The position numbers were made by a program, and so were the translations under genes. This document shows positions 8,383 to 17,210 of a stretch of DNA of 64,000 bases, piece after piece. Location: assembly GCF_006542765.1 (NCBI RefSeq), contig NZ_SKCD01000066.1:248001-312000 (forward strand). The letters are read 5' to 3'. Numbering within the stretch: the stretch's first letter is position 1; each line of letters starts with the position of its first letter. The notes beneath the pieces are model-generated. The model did not search any database. It was not told where the DNA came from and saw only the letters and a list, made by a program, of their open reading frames with translations. The DNA comes from Paenibacillus luteus (GTDB lineage Bacteria; Bacillota; Bacilli; Paenibacillales; Paenibacillaceae).

Positions 8383-9927
8383 ATGCCGGAATATCTAATT
8401 ATACCTACGATCGTAGTTGGGGTGCTTATTGTCCTTGGTCTTGCCTTTTGGGCACGCTATAAGACCGTTAGTCCTGATGAGGCGATGCTCGTCACAGGCT
8501 CGTTTCTAGGCACACGGAATGCAAGCACGGACGAATCAGGACGCAAAGTCAAAATTATTCGAGGCGGAGGGGCGTTCATTCTTCCGATTTTCCAAAAAGC
8601 AGAGTTTCTTTCACTGTTATCCCATAAGCTGGATGTATCCACGCCGGAGGTTTACACAGAGCAGGGCGTACCGGTTATGGCAGACGGGGTCGCGATTATC
8701 AAAATAGGCGGAGCCGTTGAAGATGTCGCGACTGCTGCAGAGCAATTCCTAGGCAAGCCAACAGAAGCGCTGAAGGGCGAAGCGCAGGAGGTACTTGAAG
8801 GCCATTTGCGGGCCATTCTCGGTTCCATGACCGTGGAAGAGGTATACCGTAACCGAGATAAGTTTGCGCAAGAGGTGCAGGGAGTAGCCGCTAAGGATTT
8901 GAAAAAAATGGGGCTGCAGATCGTTTCCTTTACCATCAAGGATTTACGTGACAAGCATGGATACTTAGATGCGTTAGGTAAGCCTCGTATTGCTGCAGTA
9001 AAGCGTGATGCCGAGATCGCAGAAGCTGAGGCTGTGCGTGACGCCCGTATTCAGAAAGCGCTTGCTTCAGAGGCGGGACAGAAAGCTGAGCTCGTACGCG
9101 ATACGAATATCGCCGAAGCAGAGAAAGAGAAAGAAATGAAGGTTGCTTCCTTCAAACGCGATCAGGATACGGCGAAAGCCGAAGCGGATCAGGCTTATTC
9201 GATTCAGGAAGCCCGTGCCAAGCAAAGCGTGGTTGAGGAGCAGATGAAGGTAGAGCTCGTGCGCAAAGAGCGTGAGATTGATCTCGAAGGAAAAGAAATT
9301 TTACGTAGAGAGAAGCAGTATGACGCAGAGGTGAAGAAAAAAGCGGATGCGGACCGTTACTCGATTGAACAAGCGGCAGAAGCGAACAAAGCGAAGCTCC
9401 TCCTGGAAGCAGATGCTTTGCAGTACCGGATTGAAGCCGAAGCAAAGGCGCATGCGGCACAGAAGAGGCTGGATGGTCTTGCTGTAGCAGAGGCGGAGAA
9501 AGCGAAGGGTACGGCCGAGGCTGAGGTTATCCGCCTGAGAGGTTTAGCGGAAGCGGAGGCGAAGGAGAAGCTCGCGGAAGCTTTCGAAAAATTCGGAGAG
9601 GCTGCGATACTGGATATTATCGTGAAGATGCTACCGGAGCTTGCGGGCAAGATTTCGGAACCGCTTAGCAATATCGATAAAATTACGGTTGTGGACACCG
9701 GAAACGGGGAGGGCGCTGCAAGGTTAAGCAATTATGTAACTTCACTAATGTCCACGGCACCGGAAATGCTGAAGAGCGTATCGGGAATTGATGTTAATGC
9801 CCTTATTAAAGGTTTAACGACAAAAGCAATAAGCGCGCCTGCGGTTAGCAATAAAGCATTAGATATCGTTGCAGCCCCAGTCACCCCAATTCATTCGGTT
9901 GCACCTAAGCTCCCTGACCTATCGTAA
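8383..9927 (+). CDS. floT: Flotillin-like membrane scaffold protein
   Basis: A 514-residue SPFH-family protein that scaffolds functional membrane microdomains. It has one N-terminal hydrophobic segment (PTIVVGVLIVLGLAFW), a SPFH/band-7 domain (about 30-200), then a long Ala/Glu/Lys-rich coiled-coil flotillin repeat region (about 205-410) and a hydrophobic C-terminal helix region. B. subtilis FloT has a similar length (509). GAGAGGAG at 8367-8374 favours ATG 8383 (8-base spacing) over ATG 8377 (2-base spacing). It is the second gene of the nfeD-floT operon and is inserted between tyrS and rpsD relative to B. subtilis. Confidence 0.92.
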   Translation: MPEYLIIPTIVVGVLIVLGLAFWARYKTVSPDEAMLVTGSFLGTRNASTDESGRKVKIIRGGGAFILPIFQKAEFLSLLSHKLDVSTPEVYTEQGVPVMADGVAIIKIGGAVEDVATAAEQFLGKPTEALKGEAQEVLEGHLRAILGSMTVEEVYRNRDKFAQEVQGVAAKDLKKMGLQIVSFTIKDLRDKHGYLDALGKPRIAAVKRDAEIAEAEAVRDARIQKALASEAGQKAELVRDTNIAEAEKEKEMKVASFKRDQDTAKAEADQAYSIQEARAKQSVVEEQMKVELVRKEREIDLEGKEILRREKQYDAEVKKKADADRYSIEQAAEANKAKLLLEADALQYRIEAEAKAHAAQKRLDGLAVAEAEKAKGTAEAEVIRLRGLAEAEAKEKLAEAFEKFGEAAILDIIVKMLPELAGKISEPLSNIDKITVVDTGNGEGAARLSNYVTSLMSTAPEMLKSVSGIDVNALIKGLTTKAISAPAVSNKALDIVAAPVTPIHSVAPKLPDLS

Positions 9928-10033
9928 CTCTTGTTCACAAGCGTATACGACTGTTACCGTCTTCTGGCGGCAACAGTTCGTTACACTGTGAAATATATGA
10001 CTCTCCTTATATGAAGAACCTGTAAATTCTTAT

Positions 10034-10072
10034 AAAAAAAACCCCTCGAACCGGCCGGTTCAAGGGGTTTTT
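10034..10072. terminator. Bidirectional terminator between floT and rpsD
   Basis: AAAAACCCCT-C-GAACCGGCCGGTTC-A-AGGGGTTTTT, an almost perfect inverted repeat with A- and T-tracts on either side, used by both convergent genes. Confidence 0.88.
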
Positions 10073-10077
10073 CAATA

Positions 10078-10680
10078 TTAACGGCTGTAGAATTCGACGA
10101 TTTGTTTCTCGTCGATATCTTGGGAAAGCTCACCGCGGTCAGGCAGGCGAAGGAATTTACCTTCTAGTGCTTGATCGTTGAACTCAAGGTAGTTCGGAAG
10201 GTGATGACGGCCTTCCATAGCTTCTTTAATTGTTCTAAGGCTGCGGCTGCGCTCGCGCAAACCGATTACATCGCCTAGCGAAACGCTGTAAGAAGCGATA
10301 TCCACTTTCTTGCCGTTTACAGTTACGTGACCGTGTGATACCAATTGACGTGCTCCTGCACGTGAGTTGGAAAGGCCAAGACGGTAAACAAGGTTGTCAA
10401 GACGGCTTTCAAGGAGGCCCATGAAGTTTTCACCGGCTTTACCTTTCATTTTTGCCGCTTTGTCAAACAAGTTGCGGAATTGTTTTTCATTCAAACCGTA
10501 CATATGACGAAGCTTTTGTTTCTCTTGCAATTGAACGCCATAGCCGCTCAGTTTTTTGCGTTGGTTAGGTCCGTGTTGACCTGGTGGAAATGCGCGTTTT
10601 GCAAGTTCTTTACCTGTGCCGCTCAAAGAGATTCCAAGGCGACGGCTTAGTTTAAATTTAGGTCCTGTATAACGTGACAT
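10078..10680 (-). CDS. rpsD: 30S ribosomal protein S4
   Basis: Primary 16S rRNA-binding protein that nucleates the body of the small subunit. It has exactly 200 residues, the usual length. The N-terminus SRYTGPKFKLSRRLG and the S4 domain (ESRLDNLVYRLGLSNSRAGARQLVSHGHV) are intact. The start at 10680 follows AAGGAG by ten bases; an extended frame to 10746 would be translated leader. There are no zinc-binding cysteines in the N-terminus, so this is the C-minus form. It is monocistronic with its own promoter and a long leader that may be the autoregulatory site. Confidence 0.97.
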   Translation of the reverse strand: MSRYTGPKFKLSRRLGISLSGTGKELAKRAFPPGQHGPNQRKKLSGYGVQLQEKQKLRHMYGLNEKQFRNLFDKAAKMKGKAGENFMGLLESRLDNLVYRLGLSNSRAGARQLVSHGHVTVNGKKVDIASYSVSLGDVIGLRERSRSLRTIKEAMEGRHHLPNYLEFNDQALEGKFLRLPDRGELSQDIDEKQIVEFYSR

Positions 10681-10852
10681 ACGTAATATTAACTCCTTCA
10701 TCAAATAAATTTGTGAATGGGGTTGTGTTTCGCCGAATACGTTCAACGTCCGAGCATGCTCGTCCCTGCAAGGCTAGTCAGCCGCTGGCCTGCAGCGAAC
10801 GTATTTCATGAGGGTGACACAAAACCGTACGCCCATCTATTCATCAATAAAT
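10681..10852 (-). promoter_or_regulatory. rpsD 5' leader, candidate S4 autoregulatory RNA
   Basis: About 170 nt between the rpsD promoter and start, with several GC-rich inverted repeats: GCTGCAGG/CCAGCGGC, GAGCATGCTC, and ACGTTCGC near 10798 against GAACGTATTC near 10740. B. subtilis rpsD is autoregulated through its leader by S4. The fold was not computed. Confidence 0.45.
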
Positions 10853-10880
10853 AATATATGAAATCGATAGGCGTTGTCAA
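10853..10880 (-). promoter_or_regulatory. Sigma-A promoter of rpsD
   Basis: On the minus strand TTGACA (10880-10875), 16-bp spacer, TATATT (10858-10853). The next gene on the plus strand begins at 11014, so this 130-bp stretch is a divergent control region. Confidence 0.8.
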
Positions 10881-11013
10881 GGTTCATACACGAAAATTAA
10901 TCCAATACCATTAGCATCTAAAGTCCTATATTTTATAGAGTTGGTAGTGCAAAATTCTCAAAAATGAAGTATGATGTTTTTAAATATTAAGCGAAAATGG
11001 GAAGCTCATCTCC

Positions 11014-12984
11014 ATGGTTGACAGATGGAAGGGTTGGGGCTGCATGGTTGATCGAATGAAAAGCAATTTTGCATATCGTAAAACGTCATCAATTGTGGAT
11101 ACATCAGCAGAATCACAACCAGTTTGGTTTGGTAATGAAGATATTAGCGATGCAGACGAGCCCATGCTGAAACCTTTGCTTATGGAAGGCTTTAATCAAT
11201 GGGTGAATGAAACCGGTCTACCCTTGTTCGAGGCTGGCGAGTTTGCGTTATTCAATAGAGCTGGGGAAGAGATTGCTGCAGCAGGCGCGTTGAATGAAGA
11301 CAAACGAAGCGCATACACCGATTCGCTTGCTGCACTGATCCATGAGGTAACGAGCAGTGGAGAGGCGCGTTCAGAAACTGCTGCGAATATGTCACTAACA
11401 GCATATCCACTCTATAGAAGAAAAGATAAGGCTGTATTTTGCATATTCGTCTATGTAACGCGGGTGGAGTCTTCTATTGAACTGCCGATCCTGGAAATGT
11501 GCGCTCTGCATTTTAAATCCTGCTTTTATCACCAATTCGAACAAATTTATGTGAAGGATCTACTCCTTCAGCAGGAGCGCGCAGAGAAGGAGGCTGACAG
11601 ACGCGATGCTTTGTTCAAAGCAGCCAAACGGTTGTACGATCAAATCGACGTTTCCTCCGTACTCTCGGAACTGCTTCGCAGCATGGAGGATTTATATCCT
11701 AGCTCTGAGGTACACTTGTACTTGTCGCAGGATCATCTGAATGGCGATCCGCGCGTAAAGCCACTTATTTTCAAAAACGCGGAGCACGATCTTGTGGCCA
11801 AGGCATTCTTAAACGGAAAGTCTGTCACTGAGCACGACAGGGATGGAACACTGCGCCTTGCTGTACCTATGACAGGCAAGCAAGCTGCTTATGGCGTGTT
11901 GTGCATGTCTATCGGTCCCGGCAAATGGGATGAGGCAGACTTACCGGCGTTTTTGCTGCTGGCGGACACATCAGGCTCAGCCTTTGAGAATGCCAAGCTC
12001 TACGAGCAGTCAAACTTGCTCATTAACGAGCTTCGTTTAATAAATGAGCTCACGAAGCGTCTGAATCAATCGTTAAGGCTGAAGGAAATTTTTCAATTTG
12101 CAACGAGTGAGCTTTTGACCATATTTGATGCGGATTATTGCTGCGTTCTGCAGCTTAACAAAGTGAAAAATCAATTTGTCGTCATGTCGAGCAACTTCCC
12201 TGCCCTTACGAGCGAGGAATTTTCGCCTGATTATGGTTTTTGCGGTATGGTCTTCCGCACGCAGGAACCGCTTATTATTTCCGACTACTGGCATACACGT
12301 GTCGTCACTTCTAAGCTGATGGACAATACCAGCTCAAGGTCGCTGATTGCAGCACCGATCATGGTGGATGGGGAAGCGGTAGGTGTTATTCTGGTGACGC
12401 ACAAGGCGCCTAATTTTTTCTCATACGAGAACTACAAGCTGCTTCAGGTCATGAGTACACACATTGGACTTGCCGTCACGAACGCTTCCTTGCACGCGGA
12501 GGTGCGCCGCATGGTGATTACTGATAATTTAACGGGTCTGCACGCGCGTCACTATCTAAATGAGCAAATCCAGAACAAGCAGCGCAAGGACCCATTTGGT
12601 TCACTTATTCTTGTGGATATTGACTTGTTCAAACGGGTAAACGACACTTATGGGCATCAAGTAGGCGACCGGATTCTAATTCAAGTGAGCGAGATCATTC
12701 GTGCTTCAATTAGACAAGGCGATATTGCAGCTCGGTGGGGCGGCGAGGAGCTTGCGGTTTATTTGCCTGGTATCAGGGCAGAGCAGGCTTATCGTATCGC
12801 AGAGCGCATCCGGGTACATGTGGAGAAGGAGACAGATCCTGTTGTTACGGTATCCTGCGGCGTCTCGGAGTGGACCTTTGAGGATGAGAAAATTAGCGTT
12901 GAGTCGTTATTTTACCGCGCTGACATGGCCTTGTATGAAGCCAAGCACAACGGAAGAAACTGCATTTTTGTCGGACAAACCTAA
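11014..12984 (+). CDS. GAF-domain diguanylate cyclase (YtrP-like)
   Basis: A 656-residue soluble signalling protein: an N-terminal sensor-like region, two GAF-like domains (about 200-335 and 345-500) and a C-terminal GGDEF domain. The active-site loop reads GGEEL (from residue 576), the Mg2+/substrate motif DIDLFKRVNDTYGH is intact and the allosteric inhibition site RQGD lies exactly five residues before GGEEL. It should make c-di-GMP with product inhibition. B. subtilis carries a GAF-GGDEF gene (ytrP) beside rpsD, and I recall that one as degenerate. The start is uncertain: ATG 11014 or 11044. There is no membrane segment. Confidence 0.87.
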   Translation: MVDRWKGWGCMVDRMKSNFAYRKTSSIVDTSAESQPVWFGNEDISDADEPMLKPLLMEGFNQWVNETGLPLFEAGEFALFNRAGEEIAAAGALNEDKRSAYTDSLAALIHEVTSSGEARSETAANMSLTAYPLYRRKDKAVFCIFVYVTRVESSIELPILEMCALHFKSCFYHQFEQIYVKDLLLQQERAEKEADRRDALFKAAKRLYDQIDVSSVLSELLRSMEDLYPSSEVHLYLSQDHLNGDPRVKPLIFKNAEHDLVAKAFLNGKSVTEHDRDGTLRLAVPMTGKQAAYGVLCMSIGPGKWDEADLPAFLLLADTSGSAFENAKLYEQSNLLINELRLINELTKRLNQSLRLKEIFQFATSELLTIFDADYCCVLQLNKVKNQFVVMSSNFPALTSEEFSPDYGFCGMVFRTQEPLIISDYWHTRVVTSKLMDNTSSRSLIAAPIMVDGEAVGVILVTHKAPNFFSYENYKLLQVMSTHIGLAVTNASLHAEVRRMVITDNLTGLHARHYLNEQIQNKQRKDPFGSLILVDIDLFKRVNDTYGHQVGDRILIQVSEIIRASIRQGDIAARWGGEELAVYLPGIRAEQAYRIAERIRVHVEKETDPVVTVSCGVSEWTFEDEKISVESLFYRADMALYEAKHNGRNCIFVGQT

Positions 12985-13002
12985 TATAGCCATATCCCTT
13001 GA

Positions 13003-13037
13003 AGAAAAGGATGCCCATCGGCATCCTTTTCTTTTTT
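13003..13037 (+). terminator. Terminator of the GGDEF gene
   Basis: A 13-bp stem AGAAAAGGATGCC / GGCATCCTTTTCT with a 4-base loop, then TTTTTT. Confidence 0.88.
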
Positions 13038-13110
13038 GTACCAACCAAGAATAAGGAGCTGTGAGGATAGGGACGATAGTATAGAAAAAGGTTGCGCGGG
13101 AGGTCTAAAG

Positions 13111-13848
13111 ATGACACGAAAACGAGCCAAGGCAACAACCGTTCTTGTATTAGTCGTTATGCTGGCAATGGCGGGCTGCGGTAAAGTAGGTGAGAAGCGG
13201 TCACCAGAAGAATGGCTTTCCTTGTCCTACTCAGGGCTTGCTGCTACGGACCAATATGCGTTTACAGGGTCTATGAGCATTAAGACAGCAGCGGGGCTTG
13301 AGTTCAAACCTGAAATATTTGAAGGCAAGGTGGTGGACCATCAGCAGTTGACCTTACAGTCCGATGGCGAGGACCCGCTTCATTGGAATCCTGTACAAGT
13401 GCTGGAGGCGCTGAATAATGAGAATGACGCGGTTGCGATATCTGAAGGTCCCCACGAGCCCGGCACGATGATGCTGCTGGTTACAGAGCCTCCTCGTGTC
13501 TCTAAAGCGAGATGGGAAAAGCGGCTTCGGCTTCAGGTTGACCAGCTTGGGACAAATGGTCCTGCTCAGGATCATCCTGGTAGAGTGGAGTGGAGCAAGG
13601 AACTTGAGCGGTCCCGGCAGCAATTGGAAACGATGTTATCTACGATGCAGGCTGCTACGCAATATGAGCTGACGATCGATAGAGATCGGCTGCTCCCGCT
13701 AAAAATGGAGGAGAAGACCACGTTCATCTACAAGTATGCGAAGCAAGCGGTAACGGAGGAAAGATATACGACCGTCCGGTTTCAGTCCTTTAATGGTGCT
13801 TCCAGCAGCACTGTTCAACAATCGTTGAAACGTGGTACCATAAATTAG
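13111..13848 (+). CDS. Predicted lipoprotein of unknown function
   Basis: A 245-residue exported lipoprotein: basic N-terminus TRKRAK, hydrophobic core and lipobox LAMAGC with Cys at 23. The mature part begins KVGEKRSPEEWLSLSYSG and has no motif I recognise. Its overall build (short repeats of beta-strand-like segments, late TQYELTIDRDRLLPLKMEEKTTF) resembles outer-face lipoproteins with a LolA/YcnI-like sheet, but that is only an impression. ATG 13111 follows GGGAGGT by six bases. It lies 48 bases before the aminopeptidase gene and may be co-transcribed with it. Confidence 0.75.
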   Translation: MTRKRAKATTVLVLVVMLAMAGCGKVGEKRSPEEWLSLSYSGLAATDQYAFTGSMSIKTAAGLEFKPEIFEGKVVDHQQLTLQSDGEDPLHWNPVQVLEALNNENDAVAISEGPHEPGTMMLLVTEPPRVSKARWEKRLRLQVDQLGTNGPAQDHPGRVEWSKELERSRQQLETMLSTMQAATQYELTIDRDRLLPLKMEEKTTFIYKYAKQAVTEERYTTVRFQSFNGASSSTVQQSLKRGTIN

Positions 13849-13896
13849 TTAACAAGTGCAGGTTATTTGTGAAAGATGGAAAGTGAGGTTATAACC

Positions 13897-15012
13897 ATGC
13901 GTGATCCACGATTGCAAAAGTTGGCACAAAATTTAGTTGAGTATTCAATCGACGTTCAGCCTGGAGAAAATGTACTGCTTGACATGATCGGTTCAGAGAA
14001 AGAGTTGACCAAATGCTTAATAGAGGAGGTTGCGAAGCGCGGCGGGAGACCCTTTGTGGAGTCGAGCGATCGTTCCGTGCTCCGCACCTTATTGAAATAT
14101 GCGACAAAGGAGCAAATGGAGCTTTGGTCGTCGCTGGATTTGGAGCGCATGAAAAACATGCAAGGCTATATCGCAGTCCGCTCGGGGGACAACGTCAATG
14201 AGCTCGCAGGCATTCCCGAGGCAAACATGCGTCTTTATGATCAACTATATCGTAATCCAGTACATATGGAGCAGCGCGTCAAAAAAACAAAATGGGTCAT
14301 CTGTCGTTATCCGAATCCGTCAATGGCTCAGCTTGCGAACATGAGCACTGAAGCATTTGAGGATTTTTATTTTGATGTTTGTAATTTGGATTATGCGAAA
14401 ATGGACAGGGCGATGGACCCGCTGCAGGCATTAATGAACAGGACGGATCGTGTCCGCATTGTTTCACCAGGAACCGATATAAGCTTTTCCATTAAAAATA
14501 TCGGCTCCAAAAAATGCTCAGGACATCGGAATATTCCGGACGGTGAAGTCTTCTCAGCCCCTGTCCGCGACTCGGTGAACGGAACGATTTCCTATAACGC
14601 ACCGAGCGTGTACTCCGGCGTAACCTTTCAAAACATTTCCCTTACATTCGAGAATGGCAAAATCATCAAGGCAGAGAGCAACGATACTGCCCGTTTGAAC
14701 GAGATTCTCGATACGGATGAGGGTGCTCGCTACATTGGGGAGTTTGCGATTGGGTTTAATCCTCATATTTTGCACCCTATGAATGACATCCTGTTTGACG
14801 AGAAGATTGCGGGCAGCCTGCACTTCACGCCTGGCCAGGCATATGAGGAAACGGATAATAGCAATCGTTCCTCCATCCATTGGGATCTGGTGCTTATTCA
14901 GCGCCCGGAATACGGTGGCGGAGAAATTTACTTTGACGAAGTCCTTATCCGCAAAGACGGTGCATTTGTAATCGCAGAGCTGGAAGGCTTGAATGCGGAG
15001 AACTTAAAATAA
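13897..15012 (+). CDS. M29-family aminopeptidase
   Basis: A 371-residue cytoplasmic metallo-aminopeptidase of the AmpS/aminopeptidase T family, which releases N-terminal amino acids. Metal-binding and catalytic residues of the family are recognisable: Glu in NIPDGEVFSAP, Glu in IGEFAIGFNP, His in AGSLHFTPGQAYEE with the following Tyr, and His-x-Asp in SSIHWDLVL. GTGAGGT at 13883-13889 sets the start at ATG 13897 rather than the ATG at 13876, which would put the ribosome-binding site inside the gene. The preceding lipoprotein gene ends 48 bases upstream. No terminator is visible directly after it. Confidence 0.92.
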   Translation: MRDPRLQKLAQNLVEYSIDVQPGENVLLDMIGSEKELTKCLIEEVAKRGGRPFVESSDRSVLRTLLKYATKEQMELWSSLDLERMKNMQGYIAVRSGDNVNELAGIPEANMRLYDQLYRNPVHMEQRVKKTKWVICRYPNPSMAQLANMSTEAFEDFYFDVCNLDYAKMDRAMDPLQALMNRTDRVRIVSPGTDISFSIKNIGSKKCSGHRNIPDGEVFSAPVRDSVNGTISYNAPSVYSGVTFQNISLTFENGKIIKAESNDTARLNEILDTDEGARYIGEFAIGFNPHILHPMNDILFDEKIAGSLHFTPGQAYEETDNSNRSSIHWDLVLIQRPEYGGGEIYFDEVLIRKDGAFVIAELEGLNAENLK

Positions 15013-15077
15013 GCGTTGATTTTGACCTCGTATTCTTATGTAATAAATGGAAAATAAAGCGTTTTTCATTTTTCCCC

Positions 15078-15106
15078 TTGCTCGATGTGAAAATTCAGGT
15101 TATCAT
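15078..15106 (+). promoter_or_regulatory. Sigma-A-like promoter of the HPr-like gene
   Basis: TTGCTC (15078-15083), 17-bp spacer, TATCAT (15101-15106), 45 bp before the ATG at 15151. Confidence 0.6.
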
Positions 15107-15150
15107 GGTGACAAAGGTAAGCTTTACTAATTTAACTGGAGGGATCTCCC

Positions 15151-15393
15151 ATGTCCAACAATGCAGCTATTGTAGAAATTTCCCAAACGGCTAGCCAATT
15201 CACTTCATCCATCGTTCTGCAAGCCGAGAGCAAATATATCGATGTAAAAAGCATTCTCGGACTATTTACAACACTGGTAGGCGGCCACGCCTATGAATTG
15301 CATGTACACGGCCCTGATGCCGAGGAAGCTAAGACAGCAATGAATAATGTATTCGCCAAGCATAACCTTAACGTTACGGTTATTACGGATTAG
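15151..15393 (+). CDS. HPr-like domain protein lacking the active-site histidine
   Basis: An 80-residue protein with the HPr fold from helix A onward: AAIVEISQTASQF aligns with HPr AALFVQAANKF, and YIDVKSILGLFTTLV aligns with VNAKSIMGVLSLG, which contains the regulatory Ser46. The first strand and the GLHARPA loop with the phosphorylated His15 are absent, so it cannot act as a normal PTS phosphocarrier. The start is sound: GGAGGGAT sits eight bases before ATG. The C-terminus (HNLNVTVITD) is slightly longer than in HPr. It has its own promoter and terminator. A regulatory role like that of Crh is possible but unproven. Confidence 0.75.
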   Translation: MSNNAAIVEISQTASQFTSSIVLQAESKYIDVKSILGLFTTLVGGHAYELHVHGPDAEEAKTAMNNVFAKHNLNVTVITD

Positions 15394-15415
15394 TAGCATT
15401 ATATAATTATTGAAT

Positions 15416-15455
15416 AAGCGTCCCTTCATATTTTGGAGGGGCGCTTTTCTGTTTT
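15416..15455 (+). terminator. Terminator of the HPr-like gene
   Basis: A 10-bp stem AAGCGTCCCT / AGGGGCGCTT with an 11-base loop, then a T-rich tract. Confidence 0.75.
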
Positions 15456-15532
15456 GACCTTGTATAATCCCTCTTTTTCGTCTAATATAAAAGGTATAGA
15501 AGACGGCGGATACGCGCACAGGGGGGAAAACG

Positions 15533-15820
15533 ATGTCTTCACCGGAAATTACGGTACAATTGCATGAGAAAGCACTTCGTCTCCTTCAGGAAGATGCGAG
15601 TAAAATAGAAAAGCTAATCGAAGTCCAGATGGAAAATTTGACAACCCGTCAATGTCCACTGTATGAAGAAGTGCTGGATACGCAGATGTATGGCTTCTCG
15701 CGAGAGGTTGATTTTGCTGTTCGGGCTGGCTTGATTGCGGAGCTTGCAGGCAAGGAAATCGTAAGTAGACTAGAACGTAATTTGGCGATGTTATATGAAG
15801 CTTTGGAAAGAAAAGGATAG
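15533..15820 (+). CDS. ylaN: YlaN family protein (DUF1507)
   Basis: A 95-residue all-helical cytoplasmic protein. The family signature MENLTTRQCPLYEEVLDTQM followed by GFSREVDFAVRAGL is unmistakable. YlaN is conserved in Firmicutes and has been linked to iron homeostasis through interaction with Fur in Staphylococcus and Bacillus. In B. subtilis ylaN lies directly beside ftsW (ylaO); here ftsW is 2.4 kb downstream on the other strand, with a Ca2+/H+ exchanger and two small genes between. ATG 15533 follows GGGGGG-type purine sequence; a hairpin terminator follows at once. Confidence 0.93.
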   Translation: MSSPEITVQLHEKALRLLQEDASKIEKLIEVQMENLTTRQCPLYEEVLDTQMYGFSREVDFAVRAGLIAELAGKEIVSRLERNLAMLYEALERKG

Positions 15821-15845
15821 CCTCTTAACGGAGGCTGTTTTTTTT
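15819..15845 (+). terminator. ylaN terminator
   Basis: AGCCTC-TTAACG-GAGGCT followed by a run of eight T. Confidence 0.85.
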
Positions 15846-15862
15846 GCAAGCTTAACAAACAG

Positions 15863-15898
15863 GAAGAAAGAGCCATGCTGCTGCATGGCTCTTTCTGG
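15863..15898 (-). terminator. Palindrome after the Ca2+/H+ exchanger gene
   Basis: A 14-bp perfect inverted repeat AGAAAGAGCCATGC / GCATGGCTCTTTCT with a short loop; on the minus strand it ends in TTTCTTCC. The T-run is weak, so termination is likely but not certain. Confidence 0.6.
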
Positions 15899-15933
15899 CG
15901 TACGACGAAGCGAGTGACGATGTCGTACAGGAA

Positions 15934-16992
15934 TTAAACAAGATAGAAAGCTATGCCGAGGATGATATAAACCATAATCAGCAGGAAACCTTCATACCAA
16001 TTTGTTTGTCCATCACGTGAGACGGATTTAGCGATGAATACTGAAACGCCAATAGCGGTTAACTCGATAGGCGTGAAGACGATATCCATCGTGTTGCCAA
16101 ACAATGCGCTGACAAGAATGAGTACCGGTGCTACGAACAAAGCGATCTGCAGACTGCTTCCGATGGCAATTTCGACAGCTGCGCCGATTTTGTTTTTCAA
16201 GGCGAGCATGACGGCTGCGCTGTGCTCTGCGGCGTTGCCGACGATCGCGATGACGAAGGCCCCTATAAACAGCTCAGATAGGCCAAATTTCTCGCTGAAG
16301 GCATCAAGCGTATGAACCAGCCATTCGCTGACAAAGGCCACCATAACCGTAGCCAGGACGAGAAATAGAATGGACCTGCCTTTGGTCCAGGCAGGCTCCT
16401 CGCCATGGTCGGCGTTCATGGTTTCGTCGGAGAGCATGTCCTTGTGCGTAATCATAGAGAAAATTAGCCATAGAATATAGGAGACGATCAAGATACCCGC
16501 AACAGCGAGGCTGAGGAATTGATCTTTCTCAAACGTAAACTTCTCCGATACGACGAACACGGCGGGTACGAACAAGCCGATGACAGCCATAATCATTAAG
16601 GTAGAATTGTGATCGGCTAGCCGGGCGTTAAAGCGCTGCTCTTTGTATTTGAGCCCTCCGAGCAGGATGCTGAGCCCCAGCACAAGCAAAAGGTTCCCGA
16701 TGATGGCGCCAGTCAAGCTAGCTTTTACCATGTCAAATTGCTGCGCTTTGATCAAGAATATCGCTATAATCAGCTCAGCGGCATTGCCAAAGGTCGCATT
16801 AAGAAAACCGCCCAGCCGTTGGCCGGCATAGTGGGCAACGCTTTCGGTAGCTTTACCTAAGAAGCCTGCCACAAAAATAATGGCGATTGCGGAGATAATG
16901 AATTGCAGCGTGTTGTCCCAGTGAGCATAATGACCGATTCCACTGAGCGCAAACATAATAATCAATCCAGAGAAAAACAGTTTTTGATTCAA
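15934..16992 (-). CDS. cax: Calcium/proton exchanger (CAX family)
   Basis: A 352-residue integral membrane antiporter that exports Ca2+ in exchange for H+. Two alpha-repeats carry the family signatures GNAAELIIA (first half) and GNAAEHSAAV (second half), with about eleven hydrophobic segments and an acidic loop (DETMNADHGEEPAW) in the middle. B. subtilis ChaA is 351 residues. The start is taken as TTG 16992 with GAAGAGGTG six bases ahead; GTG 17001 overlaps that site. It is transcribed alone, against the flanking genes. Confidence 0.93.
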   Translation of the reverse strand: MNQKLFFSGLIIMFALSGIGHYAHWDNTLQFIISAIAIIFVAGFLGKATESVAHYAGQRLGGFLNATFGNAAELIIAIFLIKAQQFDMVKASLTGAIIGNLLLVLGLSILLGGLKYKEQRFNARLADHNSTLMIMAVIGLFVPAVFVVSEKFTFEKDQFLSLAVAGILIVSYILWLIFSMITHKDMLSDETMNADHGEEPAWTKGRSILFLVLATVMVAFVSEWLVHTLDAFSEKFGLSELFIGAFVIAIVGNAAEHSAAVMLALKNKIGAAVEIAIGSSLQIALFVAPVLILVSALFGNTMDIVFTPIELTAIGVSVFIAKSVSRDGQTNWYEGFLLIMVYIILGIAFYLV

Positions 16993-17210
16993 ACCGAGCA
17001 CCTCTTCGCAATATGCTGAAAACCTGACAATACTATATAGGATATCGTTACCTAAGTAAACATTCCCAAAGGCTGAATTTTTTAACCAAAATCCATCTTA
17101 ATTGAGGGTGATTGTTTAAAAAAAGATTGTCACATTTTGGTGGAATTTGGTAGAGTGTAGATAATGAGTGTGGGTAAGAGGGATTTCTTTTTTTGAAAGG
17201 AGTGAATGGA

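Noticed and set aside
9357..9731. 124-codon Ser/Ala/Phe-rich frame antisense to the flotillin gene
   Set aside because: Mirror image of the Ala/Glu/Lys coiled-coil coding region; no initiation signal.
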